Below the pieces are notes generated by a model. That model was not told the origin of the DNA. It searched no databases and was given only the letters and a program-made list of their open reading frames with translations. Positions 17,915 through 27,316 of a DNA stretch of 64,000 nucleotides are shown piece by piece (the first letter of the stretch is position 1; every line of letters begins with the position of its first letter). The stretch lies in assembly GCA_003646405.1 (NCBI GenBank), contig QNFR01000001.1:1-64000 (forward strand), read 5' to 3'. A program made the position numbers and the translations under genes. The DNA is from Gammaproteobacteria bacterium. GTDB lineage: Bacteria > Pseudomonadota > Gammaproteobacteria > Pseudomonadales > Halieaceae.

Positions 17915-19648
17915 ATGACGACAAAGAACAATACAGACCTGACGGCCTCCCTGGACAACCCCTTTGCTCAAAATGATGAGCAGGAATTCCGGGTGCCAGG
18001 GGAGATCGCCTCGACACCCGGTCCCTATGAAGAGTCGATGAAAGCGGGCTGGGATCTACAGCAACGTCCATATCAGGCGGCGGGGGTTAGAAATATACAG
18101 CGCCAGCACCAGAAAAAACGCATGACTATCTGGGAGCGTATTCGTTTCCTCAGTGATACCCAGCCCACCATTTTGTACCAAAACTGGGGTCCCAACCTGG
18201 ATGGCGCCTCGCTGGTCACAGCACTAGTGAAAATCAATGGGCGCGATGTCGCCCTCTACGGGCATGATTTCACCGTTCGCGCCGGCTCCATGGACGCCAC
18301 CAATGGCGCCAAGCTGGCCCGCCTGTTCGAACTGGCGGCCAAACAAGGCATTCCGGTAGTGGGCATCAACGACAGTGCCGGCGCTTTTATCCCGGCGGGA
18401 GTGGGGGGGCTGAACGGTTATGCCGAGGCCTTCGCCGCCCTGCGCAGAATCAGCGGCATCGTGCCCAGCATCATGTGTATGTTCGGCTTCAACGCCGGTG
18501 GCGGCTCCTATCTGCCACGCCAGGGTAGTTTCCTGATCCAGCCCAACGAGACTTTCTTTGGCCTGACCGGACCCGGCGTGGTGAAATCTGTACTGGGTGA
18601 AGATGTGACTCCCGATGAACTCGGTGGCCCCGGCGTTCACAGCCAGTCAGGGGTAACGGATTTCGTGGTCAAGGACGAGGTGGCGGCCCTGCGCAAGGTA
18701 AGGGCACTGCTCAACTACCTGCCCAGCAACAATGGCGAACTGGCCCCGCACCAGGCCAGCTCTGACCCGGTCAATCGCAAGACATGGGATATCGACATCC
18801 TGCTGAAAAAAGCCTTCAACTCACCCACCGGCTTCAATACACCCATCGACGTCACCATCCTGATACAACAACTGTGTGACCATGGCGATTACCTGGAAAT
18901 CCAGTCGGAGCGGGCCCGTAACACGGTTACCGCCCTGGGACGTATGGGCGGTAACGTGATCGGCTTCGTCGCCAATAACTCATCGGTGGCCTCTGGGCAG
19001 GTGGATATCGCCGCGGCCTACAAGAACGCCCGCTTTATTCGTTTCTGTAACCTGTACAACATTCCCGTCATTTTCCTTGAAGATACCACCGGCTTCCTGC
19101 CGGGCAAGGAGCAGGAGAGCGGGGGGATCGTGCAGGCGGGCCGGGCCATGCTGGACGCGATTGTAGACCTGCGCACACCGCGCTTCCTGGTATTGGTACG
19201 CAATGCTTTCGGGGGCGCCTACGCCTCTTTCAACAGCTTTCCGCTGGGGGCTGATTTTGTGGTGGCGTTACCTACCACACGAGTGGCGGTCATGGGGCCG
19301 GCGGGTGTTGACTATGTGTATAAGGATGAATTGCGCACAATTCGCGGCTCAGTAGCCGACAAGCTAAAGGCGGAGACTGCAGCGCAAATTGCGGCCGGCT
19401 TGTCCGGGAAACAGGCCGCCGAGGCCGCCGAACAATTAGTCGACGGCTGGGTCAAGTCGGAGGAAGCATTGCTGGTGCAGCGCTATGAGAGAGAGTTAAT
19501 GAATCCCAATGAGGCACTGAGCCTCGGTTCGATATCCCAGATTGTCATGCCTTCTGACCTGCGCCAGGTATTGGCGGAGAATATGGCATTTTATCTGCGC
19601 CGCTACCGGGCCGAACCACTGCAATCTGTTCAGCGCGAGTTCCACTAG
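17915..19648 (+). CDS. Acyl-CoA carboxylase carboxyltransferase subunit (divergent PccB-like)
   Basis: Transfers carboxyl from biotin to an acyl-CoA; context points to propionyl-CoA. The 577-residue crotonase-fold protein has [20 protein letters not shown] and [16 protein letters not shown] where ordinary PccB has DSGGARIQEG and GPCAGGAVYSP, and [19 protein letters not shown] as the CoA/biotin region; the second half has [14 protein letters not shown] and [10 protein letters not shown]. The ~90-residue N-terminal lead-in and these substitutions make it a divergent member. I chose the ATG at 17915 (MTTKNNTDL), preceded by AAGGA, over one 63 bases upstream. The biotin subunit follows 101 bp on, past a small repeat. 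Confidence 0.88.
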   Translation: MTTKNNTDLTASLDNPFAQNDEQEFRVPGEIASTPGPYEESMKAGWDLQQRPYQAAGVRNIQRQHQKKRMTIWERIRFLSDTQPTILYQNWGPNLDGASLVTALVKINGRDVALYGHDFTVRAGSMDATNGAKLARLFELAAKQGIPVVGINDSAGAFIPAGVGGLNGYAEAFAALRRISGIVPSIMCMFGFNAGGGSYLPRQGSFLIQPNETFFGLTGPGVVKSVLGEDVTPDELGGPGVHSQSGVTDFVVKDEVAALRKVRALLNYLPSNNGELAPHQASSDPVNRKTWDIDILLKKAFNSPTGFNTPIDVTILIQQLCDHGDYLEIQSERARNTVTALGRMGGNVIGFVANNSSVASGQVDIAAAYKNARFIRFCNLYNIPVIFLEDTTGFLPGKEQESGGIVQAGRAMLDAIVDLRTPRFLVLVRNAFGGAYASFNSFPLGADFVVALPTTRVAVMGPAGVDYVYKDELRTIRGSVADKLKAETAAQIAAGLSGKQAAEAAEQLVDGWVKSEEALLVQRYERELMNPNEALSLGSISQIVMPSDLRQVLAENMAFYLRRYRAEPLQSVQREFH

Positions 19649-19712
19649 TGTGCCTCACCGCTCATACTGTAGCATGCAGAGCCTCCCTGCGGGCGAGCCG
19701 TAACGAGGCACA
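19649..19712 (+). repeat. Intergenic repeat A with terminal inverted repeats
   Basis: TGTGCCTC at 19649-19656 and GAGGCACA at 19705-19712 are perfect inverted ends of a 64-bp segment that begins right after the TAG stop (ACTAG). Its interior shares CTCCCTxCGGGCGAGCC, and a CTCAxxxCTCATA-type stretch, with the intergenic repeat at 31681-31746. As RNA it could form a hairpin inside the carboxylase operon, perhaps affecting the ratio of the two subunits; that is inference. Confidence 0.6.
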
Positions 19713-19749
19713 CCCACCCCCGGCAATACACCAATAGAGGAAGACAGGC

Positions 19750-22566
19750 GTGTCCAATGAATATTACCTGAATAATCCACTTGTCCACCGCGACCGCAGA
19801 CTGGGGCGCTCAGGCACCGAATGGTTGCGGCAGTTCGATTGCACTGCCGTGCGTCCGCTGATCATTTGCCGCGGGCCGATTCGCAAAGAGGCGATGGATG
19901 TCTTTGCCGAGATGGGCATCGAGCACTTCGGGATACTGTTGTCAGAGAAAGATTCCATCGTCTACCGCAACGCCATCGCCCCGGAGCTACGTTCCCTGAC
20001 TGACCCGGAACGGGTGCACCGTGTGCCGGACTACAGCGGCGCCGACAAGGAAGAGCGCGAGCAACGCATTGGACAGATTATCGGTATCGCCAGGGACAAC
20101 GATTACAACGCCATCTTCGCCGGCTACGGTTTCATGGCGGAGGATGAGGCCATGGTGGCGGCCATGGAAGCGGCGGGACTCAACTTTATCGGCCCCTGTT
20201 CACGCACGGTGCACGATGCGGGTTTGAAGGACGAGGCCAAACGCACCGCCCTGAAATGCGGTGTTTCCGTGACACCGGGTATAGACAACGGCACGGCACT
20301 CACGCTGCTCAAGAAACATCCCGACGCGGCCGCGCTGAAAGCGCTTGCAATAGCACACGATCTGGATCTGGATATAGCCAGCCTGGACAACAAGGCTGTA
20401 TCAAAGGAGGACAAGGCCGACCTTGTTCTGGCCGCTTCCTATAATAAGGGTATCGATCTGTATACCGTGGATGAGTTGTGCGAAACACTCACCGAAGCGG
20501 TGGCTAGAATGACCGCGGATTACCCCGAGAATCGGGTGCGCCTGAAGGCCATCAGCGGTGGTGGAGGTAAGGGCCAGCGCATTCTCGGTATCGGCGAGGG
20601 AGCGCGCACCACGGAAATGGTGCGTGAAATCCTCAATGAGGTGAAGACCACCGGCGTCGGCGACAACAAAAATGTACTGGTCGAATTGAATATCGAGACC
20701 ACGCGTCACATGGAAATACAGGCTATCGGCAACGGCCAGTGGTCCATGTCCATGGGCGGCCGCGATTGTTCACTACAGATGCACGAGCAAAAACTGCTGG
20801 AAGTTTCAGTGACCGTCGAATCCCTGGGACGGGCCATTGAGCAGGCCCAGGACAGTGGCCAGATGGAGGAGGCGCGCGTTCTCAAACAGGATCTGGTGAC
20901 CCTGCAGGCTATGGAGGATGAGGCCGAACGCTTCGGCGAGGCCGTGGGCCTTGATTCCGTTTCCACCTTTGAGTGTATCGTCGATCGGGATAAGCATTTC
21001 TTCATGGAAATGAACACCCGCATCCAGGTGGAACACCGGGTCACAGAGCTGTGCTACTCGCTCAAGTTCAGCAATCCGGACGATTCGGAAGATTTTTTCA
21101 TAGTGGAATCCCTGGTGGAAGCCATGGTACTGCTGGCAACACATGCGGAAAAACTACCCAGGCCGGAACGCCAGGCACGCAACAATGACAGCGTCGAAGC
21201 GCGATTGAACGCCACCAACCAGGCACTGCAGCCGCACGCCGGCGGTGTAATCGAATCCTGGAGTGATGCCACCGAGGGGGAAATTCGCGACGACCAGGGG
21301 ATCAGCCTGCACAACCCCGATACCGACGTGTTTATGAAGTACACACTGGCCGGTGCCTACGATTCAAACATTGCGTTGTTATTAACGGTGGGTGACACCC
21401 GCCTGGAGGCTTACCAGCAGATGGCGGAAGCCATTCGCCAGACCCGCATGCGCGGCCTGGACCTGGCCACAAACCGGGAATTTCATTACGGTCTGGTGAA
21501 CTGGTTTATCGGGCAGAACATCAACGCCAGGCCGACCACGCGTTTTATCGTGCCCTACCTGACGGCCGTTGGCGAGATCAAGCAGCAGGCTAACAATCTG
21601 GACCTGAACCTTGCCTACCAGCGGATCAGCAACGCGGCACTAGATGGGGTTGAAGGCGAGGCGCAAAAGGCCCTGGCTCAGACCCTGCAGTTAAAAGAAT
21701 CCCTTTTGCTGCGCCCCCTGCACATGTTGCTGGCGGAACCCCATGTGCTCAGCGGCTGGCTCAGTATCAATCGGGACTGCTATACCCTGATCGATGGCAA
21801 TATCTGCTGGAACGAGAACCCGCTGGAGTTACTGGCCGACACCTACCACTTCCTCTACATGGATTTGGTGGAGGGCGATATACCGCCTGCGGCGGCCATG
21901 ATCTGGGATCATGACAATGACATCTTGCAGCAGGCTTTGGCGTTCTATGACGAGCTCAATAACCGTGTAACCGCCCAGGACTGGGTTGAACTTTGCTCTA
22001 TGCTGGACGCCGCCGCGGCCCCTGAGGGTTTTGATGCAGAGCTGTGGAACGAGGTGCGCTGTGCACATATGGGATTCCAGGCAGGTGCGGACATTGTCGC
22101 GATTCTACCCAGCATTGCCGAGGCCACAGGTTTCTACAAGCTGATGGTCAATACCGACCTGACTATTCATATCCCGGAACGGCTGATAGACGAGCAACTA
22201 CAAGAGGCCATGGCAAAAGTGTTGGTGCCACCATCGCTTGCCAAGTCCGATGAGATTCTCTCCGAGAGCGGTGGTATGTTTTACTCGCGTGAGACACCGG
22301 AGCACAAAATCTACGTCAGCGAGGGCGATCACTTCAATGCGGGTGACCCCCTGTTTATTGTGGAAGTCATGAAAATGTTCAACAAAGTGTACGCACCGTT
22401 TTCCGGCACTATCGACAAGGTTCTGGTAGATACCGATGGCACTATCATCAGCAAGGGACAGACAATATTCAAGATTACGCCCGATGAAATTGTTGTCGAG
22501 GAGGCTGCCGAAGATATCGCTGCACGGCGTGAAAAAGTCACCAGCCAGTTTCTGCAGCAGTTATAA
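19750..22566 (+). CDS. Large biotin carboxylase with C-terminal biotinyl domain (acyl-CoA carboxylase alpha-type)
   Basis: Carries out ATP-dependent carboxylation of its own biotin for the carboxyltransferase upstream. At 938 residues it is far longer than PccA (~660-700). The biotin carboxylase N-domain (FAGYGFMAEDE, FIGPCSRTVHD) is followed by an insert of about 90 residues before the ATP-grasp glycine loop (ISGGGGKGQRI, near residue 275). GGRDCSLQMHEQKLLE and the catalytic MEMNTRIQVEHRVTE follow. Roughly 300 unassigned residues then lead to the biotin attachment site EVMKMFN near residue 875. Start is a GTG at 19750 with AGGAAG upstream. The target acyl-CoA is inferred from the epimerase and mutase downstream. 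Confidence 0.88.
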   Translation: MSNEYYLNNPLVHRDRRLGRSGTEWLRQFDCTAVRPLIICRGPIRKEAMDVFAEMGIEHFGILLSEKDSIVYRNAIAPELRSLTDPERVHRVPDYSGADKEEREQRIGQIIGIARDNDYNAIFAGYGFMAEDEAMVAAMEAAGLNFIGPCSRTVHDAGLKDEAKRTALKCGVSVTPGIDNGTALTLLKKHPDAAALKALAIAHDLDLDIASLDNKAVSKEDKADLVLAASYNKGIDLYTVDELCETLTEAVARMTADYPENRVRLKAISGGGGKGQRILGIGEGARTTEMVREILNEVKTTGVGDNKNVLVELNIETTRHMEIQAIGNGQWSMSMGGRDCSLQMHEQKLLEVSVTVESLGRAIEQAQDSGQMEEARVLKQDLVTLQAMEDEAERFGEAVGLDSVSTFECIVDRDKHFFMEMNTRIQVEHRVTELCYSLKFSNPDDSEDFFIVESLVEAMVLLATHAEKLPRPERQARNNDSVEARLNATNQALQPHAGGVIESWSDATEGEIRDDQGISLHNPDTDVFMKYTLAGAYDSNIALLLTVGDTRLEAYQQMAEAIRQTRMRGLDLATNREFHYGLVNWFIGQNINARPTTRFIVPYLTAVGEIKQQANNLDLNLAYQRISNAALDGVEGEAQKALAQTLQLKESLLLRPLHMLLAEPHVLSGWLSINRDCYTLIDGNICWNENPLELLADTYHFLYMDLVEGDIPPAAAMIWDHDNDILQQALAFYDELNNRVTAQDWVELCSMLDAAAAPEGFDAELWNEVRCAHMGFQAGADIVAILPSIAEATGFYKLMVNTDLTIHIPERLIDEQLQEAMAKVLVPPSLAKSDEILSESGGMFYSRETPEHKIYVSEGDHFNAGDPLFIVEVMKMFNKVYAPFSGTIDKVLVDTDGTIISKGQTIFKITPDEIVVEEAAEDIAARREKVTSQFLQQL

Positions 22567-22578
22567 ATAGGATCAATC

Positions 22579-22989
22579 ATGATTACAGCCCTGGATCATA
22601 TCGCCATCGCAGTCCCGGATCTCGAAAAAGCCATTAAACGTTTTGTCGAAGACTTCGGGCTGCCCATGGGAGGGCGCGAAGACGTGAGCTCGGCCAAAAC
22701 CACCGCCGCCTTTCTGCCACTGCCGCCCACCAATATTGAACTGGTTTACCCGCTCAATGGCGAAGGGCCCATTGCCACGTATCTGGAAAAAAAGGGTGGC
22801 GGCCTACATCACCTGTGTTTTCGCTCGGACAATATCGAGGAAGATGTCGCAAGGTTAAGGGGAAAAGGTTATCAATTTCTTGGCGATGCACCGACACCCG
22901 GCGCCCACGGATCCATGGTCATCTTTATTCACCCGAAGAGCTGTGATGGCGTACTGATAGAGATTAACCAGCCCGCTGAAGAGCACTGA
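22579..22989 (+). CDS. mce: Methylmalonyl-CoA epimerase
   Basis: Interconverts (S)- and (R)-methylmalonyl-CoA between carboxylase and mutase. The 136-residue VOC-fold protein starts [19 protein letters not shown] (metal His in LDHIAIAV) and shows [26 protein letters not shown] (second metal His) and a C-terminal [14 protein letters not shown], with the metal Glu in LIEI. The ATG lies 12 bases after the preceding stop, with AATAGGATC ahead. Operonic with its neighbours. Confidence 0.95.
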   Translation: MITALDHIAIAVPDLEKAIKRFVEDFGLPMGGREDVSSAKTTAAFLPLPPTNIELVYPLNGEGPIATYLEKKGGGLHHLCFRSDNIEEDVARLRGKGYQFLGDAPTPGAHGSMVIFIHPKSCDGVLIEINQPAEEH

Positions 22990-22999
22990 GGTTTTGCCC

Positions 23000-25156
23000 A
23001 TGAGTGACAAGATTTACGATAAGGCCAACGCGACACCCGACAGTTGGCAGGAACTCGCCACCAAACAGCTAAAGGGCAAGAGCCCGGATACGCTGGTCTG
23101 GCAGACCGCGGAAGATATCGCGATCAGGCCCCTCTACACCGCGGCGGATACGCAAGATCTGCAATACACCGATACCATGCCGGGCATATCTCCCTACCTG
23201 CGCGGTCCCCAGGCGACCATGTACGCAGGGCGGCCATGGACCATCCGCCAGTACGCGGGTTTTTCTACGGCTGAAGCATCCAATGCCTTTTACCGCAAGG
23301 CACTGGATGCCGGCGGGCAGGGCGTCTCCGTGGCCTTCGACCTGGCCACGCACCGGGGCTACGACTCGGACCACCCACGAGTAGCGGGTGACGTGGGCAA
23401 GGCAGGCGTGGCCATCGACTCGGTAGAGGATATGAAAATCCTGTTCGACGGTATCCCCCTGGACAAGGTGTCCGTATCGATGACCATGAACGGCGCGGTA
23501 CTGCCGATACTGGCGGGTTATATCGTGGCGGCGGAAGAGCAGGGGGTAACCCGGGAACAACTGAGCGGCACTATCCAGAACGACATCCTGAAAGAGTTCA
23601 TGGTGCGCAACACCTATATTTATCCGCCGGCGCCCAGTATGAAAATCTTCGGCGATATCATTGCCTACTGTTCCGGTAATATGCCGCGTTTCAATACGAT
23701 TTCAATCTCCGGCTATCACATCCAGGAAGCGGGGGCCAACGCGGCACTGGAACTGGCCTACACCCTGGCCGATGGCAAGGAATATATCCGCACTGCTATC
23801 GCTGCCGGCCTGGATATCGACGATTTCGCACCGCGCCTGTCCTTCTTCTGGGGCATCGGCATGAATTTCTATATGGAAATTGCCAAGATGCGCGCGGCGC
23901 GCCTGTTGTGGACACGTATCGTGACCGAATTCAATCCGCAAAACCCAAAAAGCTCCATGCTGCGCACTCACAGCCAGACCTCTGGCTGGTCCCTCACTGA
24001 GCAGGACCCGTACAACAACGTGGTGCGCACCACTATCGAGGCCATGGCGGCGGTATTTGGCGGCACACAATCCCTGCATACCAATGCGCTGGATGAGGCC
24101 ATTGCACTGCCCACGGAGTTCTCTGCCCGCATAGCGCGAAATACGCAGCTCATCATCCAGGAAGAAACGGGCATCACCAAAGTGGTGGATCCCTGGGGCG
24201 GCTCCTACATGATGGAAAACCTGACCCAGGAGATCGCGGACAAGGCCTGGGAACTGATCGAGGAAGTAGAGGAAGCGGGTGGCATGGCCAGTGCTATCGA
24301 GACCGGCATGCCCAAGTTGCGTATCGAGGAAGCGGCCGCCAGGAAGCAGGCACGTATCGATCGCGGAGACGATGTCATTGTGGGTGTCAACAAATACACC
24401 ATTGCAGATGAGGATGAAGTGGATATCCTCGAGATCGATAACGAGGCGGTGCGCGCGGCACAGCTGGCGCGCCTGGCCAGTATCCGCGAAAGCCGTGACG
24501 AGGCGGCGGTAGAAGCTATACTGGAGGAAATATACCAGTGCGCGGTGAGTGGTGAGGGCAATCTGCTGGCGCTGTCTATTGAGGCGACTCGCCGCCGGGC
24601 CACCATAGGAGAGATATCTTTCGCCATGGAACGTGAATTCGGGCGTTTTAAAGCCCAGGCGCAAACTGTGTCAGGGGTGTACGGCTCTGCTTTCCAGGAA
24701 GATGATAACTGGCAGGCGATCACTAAGGATATCGACGCCTTTGTGGAACGGCACGGCCGGCGTCCGCGTATGCTGGTGTGCAAGATGGGCCAGGACGGGC
24801 ATGACCGAGGTGCCAAGGTAGTGGCTACGGCTTTTGCCGATGTGGGCTTTGATATTGATTTGTCGCCCATGTTTTCCACGCCTGAGGAAGTAGCGCGCCA
24901 GGCTATTGAGAATGATGTACATGTGGTGGGGGCTTCGTCTCTCGCGGCGGGGCATAAGACACTGGTGCCGGAGTTGGTGAAGGAACTGCGAAAGCAGGGA
25001 GCGGATGATATTGTGGTCATCGCGGGGGGTGTGATTCCCAAGCAGGATTATGATTATCTTTATAATGCGGGTGTGAAGTGCATTTTCGGTCCGGGTACAC
25101 CGATTCCGGTTTGTGCGCGGGATGTGCTTGATGCGGTGAATGACGCGCAGTCTTGA
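23000..25156 (+). CDS. scpA: Methylmalonyl-CoA mutase (adenosylcobalamin-dependent)
   Basis: Isomerises (R)-methylmalonyl-CoA to succinyl-CoA. The 718-residue single-chain enzyme has the substrate barrel with [20 protein letters not shown], whose Tyr and the following AGFS match the methylmalonyl-specific subgroup, and [16 protein letters not shown] with the CoA-facing Arg region. The C-terminal B12 domain has [16 protein letters not shown] (DxHxxG base-off motif), SLAAGH, and [11 protein letters not shown]. The ATG at 23000 (MSDKIYDK) is preferred over a TTG two codons upstream. meaB follows 51 bp on. Confidence 0.96.
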   Translation: MSDKIYDKANATPDSWQELATKQLKGKSPDTLVWQTAEDIAIRPLYTAADTQDLQYTDTMPGISPYLRGPQATMYAGRPWTIRQYAGFSTAEASNAFYRKALDAGGQGVSVAFDLATHRGYDSDHPRVAGDVGKAGVAIDSVEDMKILFDGIPLDKVSVSMTMNGAVLPILAGYIVAAEEQGVTREQLSGTIQNDILKEFMVRNTYIYPPAPSMKIFGDIIAYCSGNMPRFNTISISGYHIQEAGANAALELAYTLADGKEYIRTAIAAGLDIDDFAPRLSFFWGIGMNFYMEIAKMRAARLLWTRIVTEFNPQNPKSSMLRTHSQTSGWSLTEQDPYNNVVRTTIEAMAAVFGGTQSLHTNALDEAIALPTEFSARIARNTQLIIQEETGITKVVDPWGGSYMMENLTQEIADKAWELIEEVEEAGGMASAIETGMPKLRIEEAAARKQARIDRGDDVIVGVNKYTIADEDEVDILEIDNEAVRAAQLARLASIRESRDEAAVEAILEEIYQCAVSGEGNLLALSIEATRRRATIGEISFAMEREFGRFKAQAQTVSGVYGSAFQEDDNWQAITKDIDAFVERHGRRPRMLVCKMGQDGHDRGAKVVATAFADVGFDIDLSPMFSTPEEVARQAIENDVHVVGASSLAAGHKTLVPELVKELRKQGADDIVVIAGGVIPKQDYDYLYNAGVKCIFGPGTPIPVCARDVLDAVNDAQS

Positions 25157-25207
25157 AATACGCATGAACACAGCCACGCCTCTCCTTCGGTGCAAGAATC
25201 AACTCTT

Positions 25208-26167
25208 ATGAGTAACTTTGATTTGCAGGCCCTGCTGGGTGGCAACCGCCGGGCGCTTGCCAAGGCGATTACGCTGGTGGAGAGCAAGCTTGATTCCCAT
25301 CGGGAGCAGGCCCAGGGGATTCTGGAGCAGGTATTGCCGCACAGTGGTAACAGTATTCGTATCGGCATCACCGGGGTGCCCGGTGTGGGTAAATCTACTT
25401 TTATTGAAGCATTCGGGTTGTATTTGATTGAACAGGGTAAGCGGGTTGCGGTGCTCGCGGTGGATCCGAGTTCGCCTATTGCCGGTGGTTCTATTCTGGG
25501 CGATAAGACACGTATGGAGGAGCTGTCGCGCCGAGACGAAGCGTTTATCCGGCCATCGCCTTCGGAGGGTGCTCTAGGGGGTGTGGCGCAGAAAACACGG
25601 GAAACCATGCTGCTGTGTGAGGCGGCGGGCTATGATGTGATTCTGGTGGAGACTGTGGGAGTAGGGCAGTCGGAGTACCAGGTGGCGGGCATGGTGGATT
25701 TCTTTATGGTGCTGATGCTGCCCGGTGGCGGCGACGAATTGCAGGGCATCAAGAAGGGCATCATGGAACTGGCGGATGCACTGGTGATCAACAAGGCGGA
25801 CGGTGACAGCGAACGGCTGGCGACGTTGACGCATCGGCAGTACACAAGCGCCATGAACCTGTTGCGCCACAATAGTTTCTGGACGCCACGGGTTATGACC
25901 TGTTCTGCACTGAAGATGATTAATATCGATACGGTGTGGGGAATGGTGGTGGATTACTACTTCCAGGCGCTTGAGCAAGAGGCCTTCCAGAGGAAGCGTG
26001 CCCAGCAGAATCGCGACTGGATGCATCAGTTGGTGAACGAGATGTTGTTGCTGAAACTGTCGCAGAACTCCCAGGTTAAGGCGCTACTGCCCAGGCTGGA
26101 GCAAGAAGTGGAAAACCGTGAAACCACCGCCTATGCCGCGGCGAGGCAGATCATGGATCAGCTATGA
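25208..26167 (+). CDS. meaB: MeaB/ArgK-type G3E GTPase, methylmalonyl-CoA mutase chaperone
   Basis: GTPase that gates cobalamin loading and protects methylmalonyl-CoA mutase. The 319-residue product has the P-loop [30 protein letters not shown] (switch region), [14 protein letters not shown] (G3) and NKADGD (G4). C-terminal dimerisation arm is present. I chose the ATG at 25208 ([12 protein letters not shown]). Last gene of the plus-strand operon; it is convergent with a second, more divergent MeaB-like gene across a 139-bp gap in which I see no clear terminator. Confidence 0.94.
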   Translation: MSNFDLQALLGGNRRALAKAITLVESKLDSHREQAQGILEQVLPHSGNSIRIGITGVPGVGKSTFIEAFGLYLIEQGKRVAVLAVDPSSPIAGGSILGDKTRMEELSRRDEAFIRPSPSEGALGGVAQKTRETMLLCEAAGYDVILVETVGVGQSEYQVAGMVDFFMVLMLPGGGDELQGIKKGIMELADALVINKADGDSERLATLTHRQYTSAMNLLRHNSFWTPRVMTCSALKMINIDTVWGMVVDYYFQALEQEAFQRKRAQQNRDWMHQLVNEMLLLKLSQNSQVKALLPRLEQEVENRETTAYAAARQIMDQL

Positions 26168-26306
26168 GTAAGTGATCAGCCGACCTTAAAACAGTGTGTG
26201 GAACTTCGCTTGTCTTGATGTTGTTATGCGCAAGCAATTACTCAAAGAGCGAGGATGCGCCGGTAAATATTTAGCCGCAACGGGATGGATTTTCCATATT
26301 TGGTAG

Positions 26307-27308
26307 TTAGAGTACTGGTTGTATGTCGTTGTAAAAACCGACTGTGCGCTGTCGGAGTTGTTCGTACTGTTCAAACAGTGCCAGGTCCTGCACTTGCAAC
26401 TGGTCGAATATTTCCCGTTCCCCGCCGAGTCGCTCGATACCGAAACTGCCGAACTCATCCAGCAGCCGCTTCAATATCCACTGTGCCTGGTAGCGTTGGC
26501 GGCGGGGCCCCAGTTCATTGCGCGCAAGCAGCATCTCATGGTGTTGTTCCATAGCATCGGCCAGTGCCTCGATGCCGCTGCCCCGCGTGGCGCTGGCGGA
26601 CAATACCGGAACCTGCCAGTGGCCGTCACTGTGTTCACGATTCATCGCTGCGCCCAGTTCCGACAGGGTGCGTCGTGCCACCGCCCCCATATCCTCCTTG
26701 TTGACCACCAGTATATGGGGCACTTCCAGAATGCCCGCTTTTAAAAACTGTACGCTGTCGCCGGATCCCGGTTGTGCCACGTAACAGGTGGTATCACACA
26801 TCCGCGATACATCAATTTCCCGCTGCCCGACACCGACTGTCTCGATCAGCGTCACATCGAAGGCCGCCAGCATAACCAGGCTCATGGGCCACACCTCGGC
26901 GCTCAAACCACCGAATTCACCGCGGCAGGCCAGGGAGCGGACGAACACGCCGTCGTCGTCGCTGCTGGTCTTCATGCGCAACCTGTCGCCCAGCAGGGCG
27001 CCGCCACTAACGGGGCTGGACGGATCGACAGCCAATACCCCGACCCGCAGTCCCCGCTGCCGCCACACGGTTATCAGCGCAGCGGTCAGCGACGATTTGC
27101 CGGCACCCGGTGGCCCGGTAATACCTATCAGCCGCCCACCGGCACAGGATTCATCCTGTTGTAACCGGGCCAAAAATTGCGCCGCACACTGGCGCGATTC
27201 ACTGCGCCGGTCGTCCAGCAGGTTAAGCGCCGTGGCCAGGGCCGCACGTTCACCCCTACTGACAGCATCAGCGAGTTCGGCGGGGTCTGGCAATTCGCTG
27301 CTGTTCAT
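26307..27308 (-). CDS. Second MeaB/ArgK-type GTPase, probable partner of the adjacent B12 mutase
   Basis: A 333-residue paralogue of the MeaB family with P-loop [46 protein letters not shown] and the base-recognition NKEDMG (NKxD-like, NKED rather than NKAD). It lies 8 bp after the ecm-type mutase on the same strand, so I infer it serves that mutase while the 25.2-kb copy serves methylmalonyl-CoA mutase. Its C-terminus (about 90 residues with QYQAQWILKRLLDEFG) differs clearly from the first copy. Function as a chaperone is family knowledge; partner assignment is inference. Confidence 0.88.
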   Translation of the reverse strand: MNSSELPDPAELADAVSRGERAALATALNLLDDRRSESRQCAAQFLARLQQDESCAGGRLIGITGPPGAGKSSLTAALITVWRQRGLRVGVLAVDPSSPVSGGALLGDRLRMKTSSDDDGVFVRSLACRGEFGGLSAEVWPMSLVMLAAFDVTLIETVGVGQREIDVSRMCDTTCYVAQPGSGDSVQFLKAGILEVPHILVVNKEDMGAVARRTLSELGAAMNREHSDGHWQVPVLSASATRGSGIEALADAMEQHHEMLLARNELGPRRQRYQAQWILKRLLDEFGSFGIERLGGEREIFDQLQVQDLALFEQYEQLRQRTVGFYNDIQPVL

Positions 27309-27316
27309 CGGTCTAA

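Noticed and set aside
23702-24664. 320-aa minus-strand ORF within methylmalonyl-CoA mutase
   Set aside because: Long only because of codon bias opposite a conserved gene; product is His/Arg-rich and low in family features.
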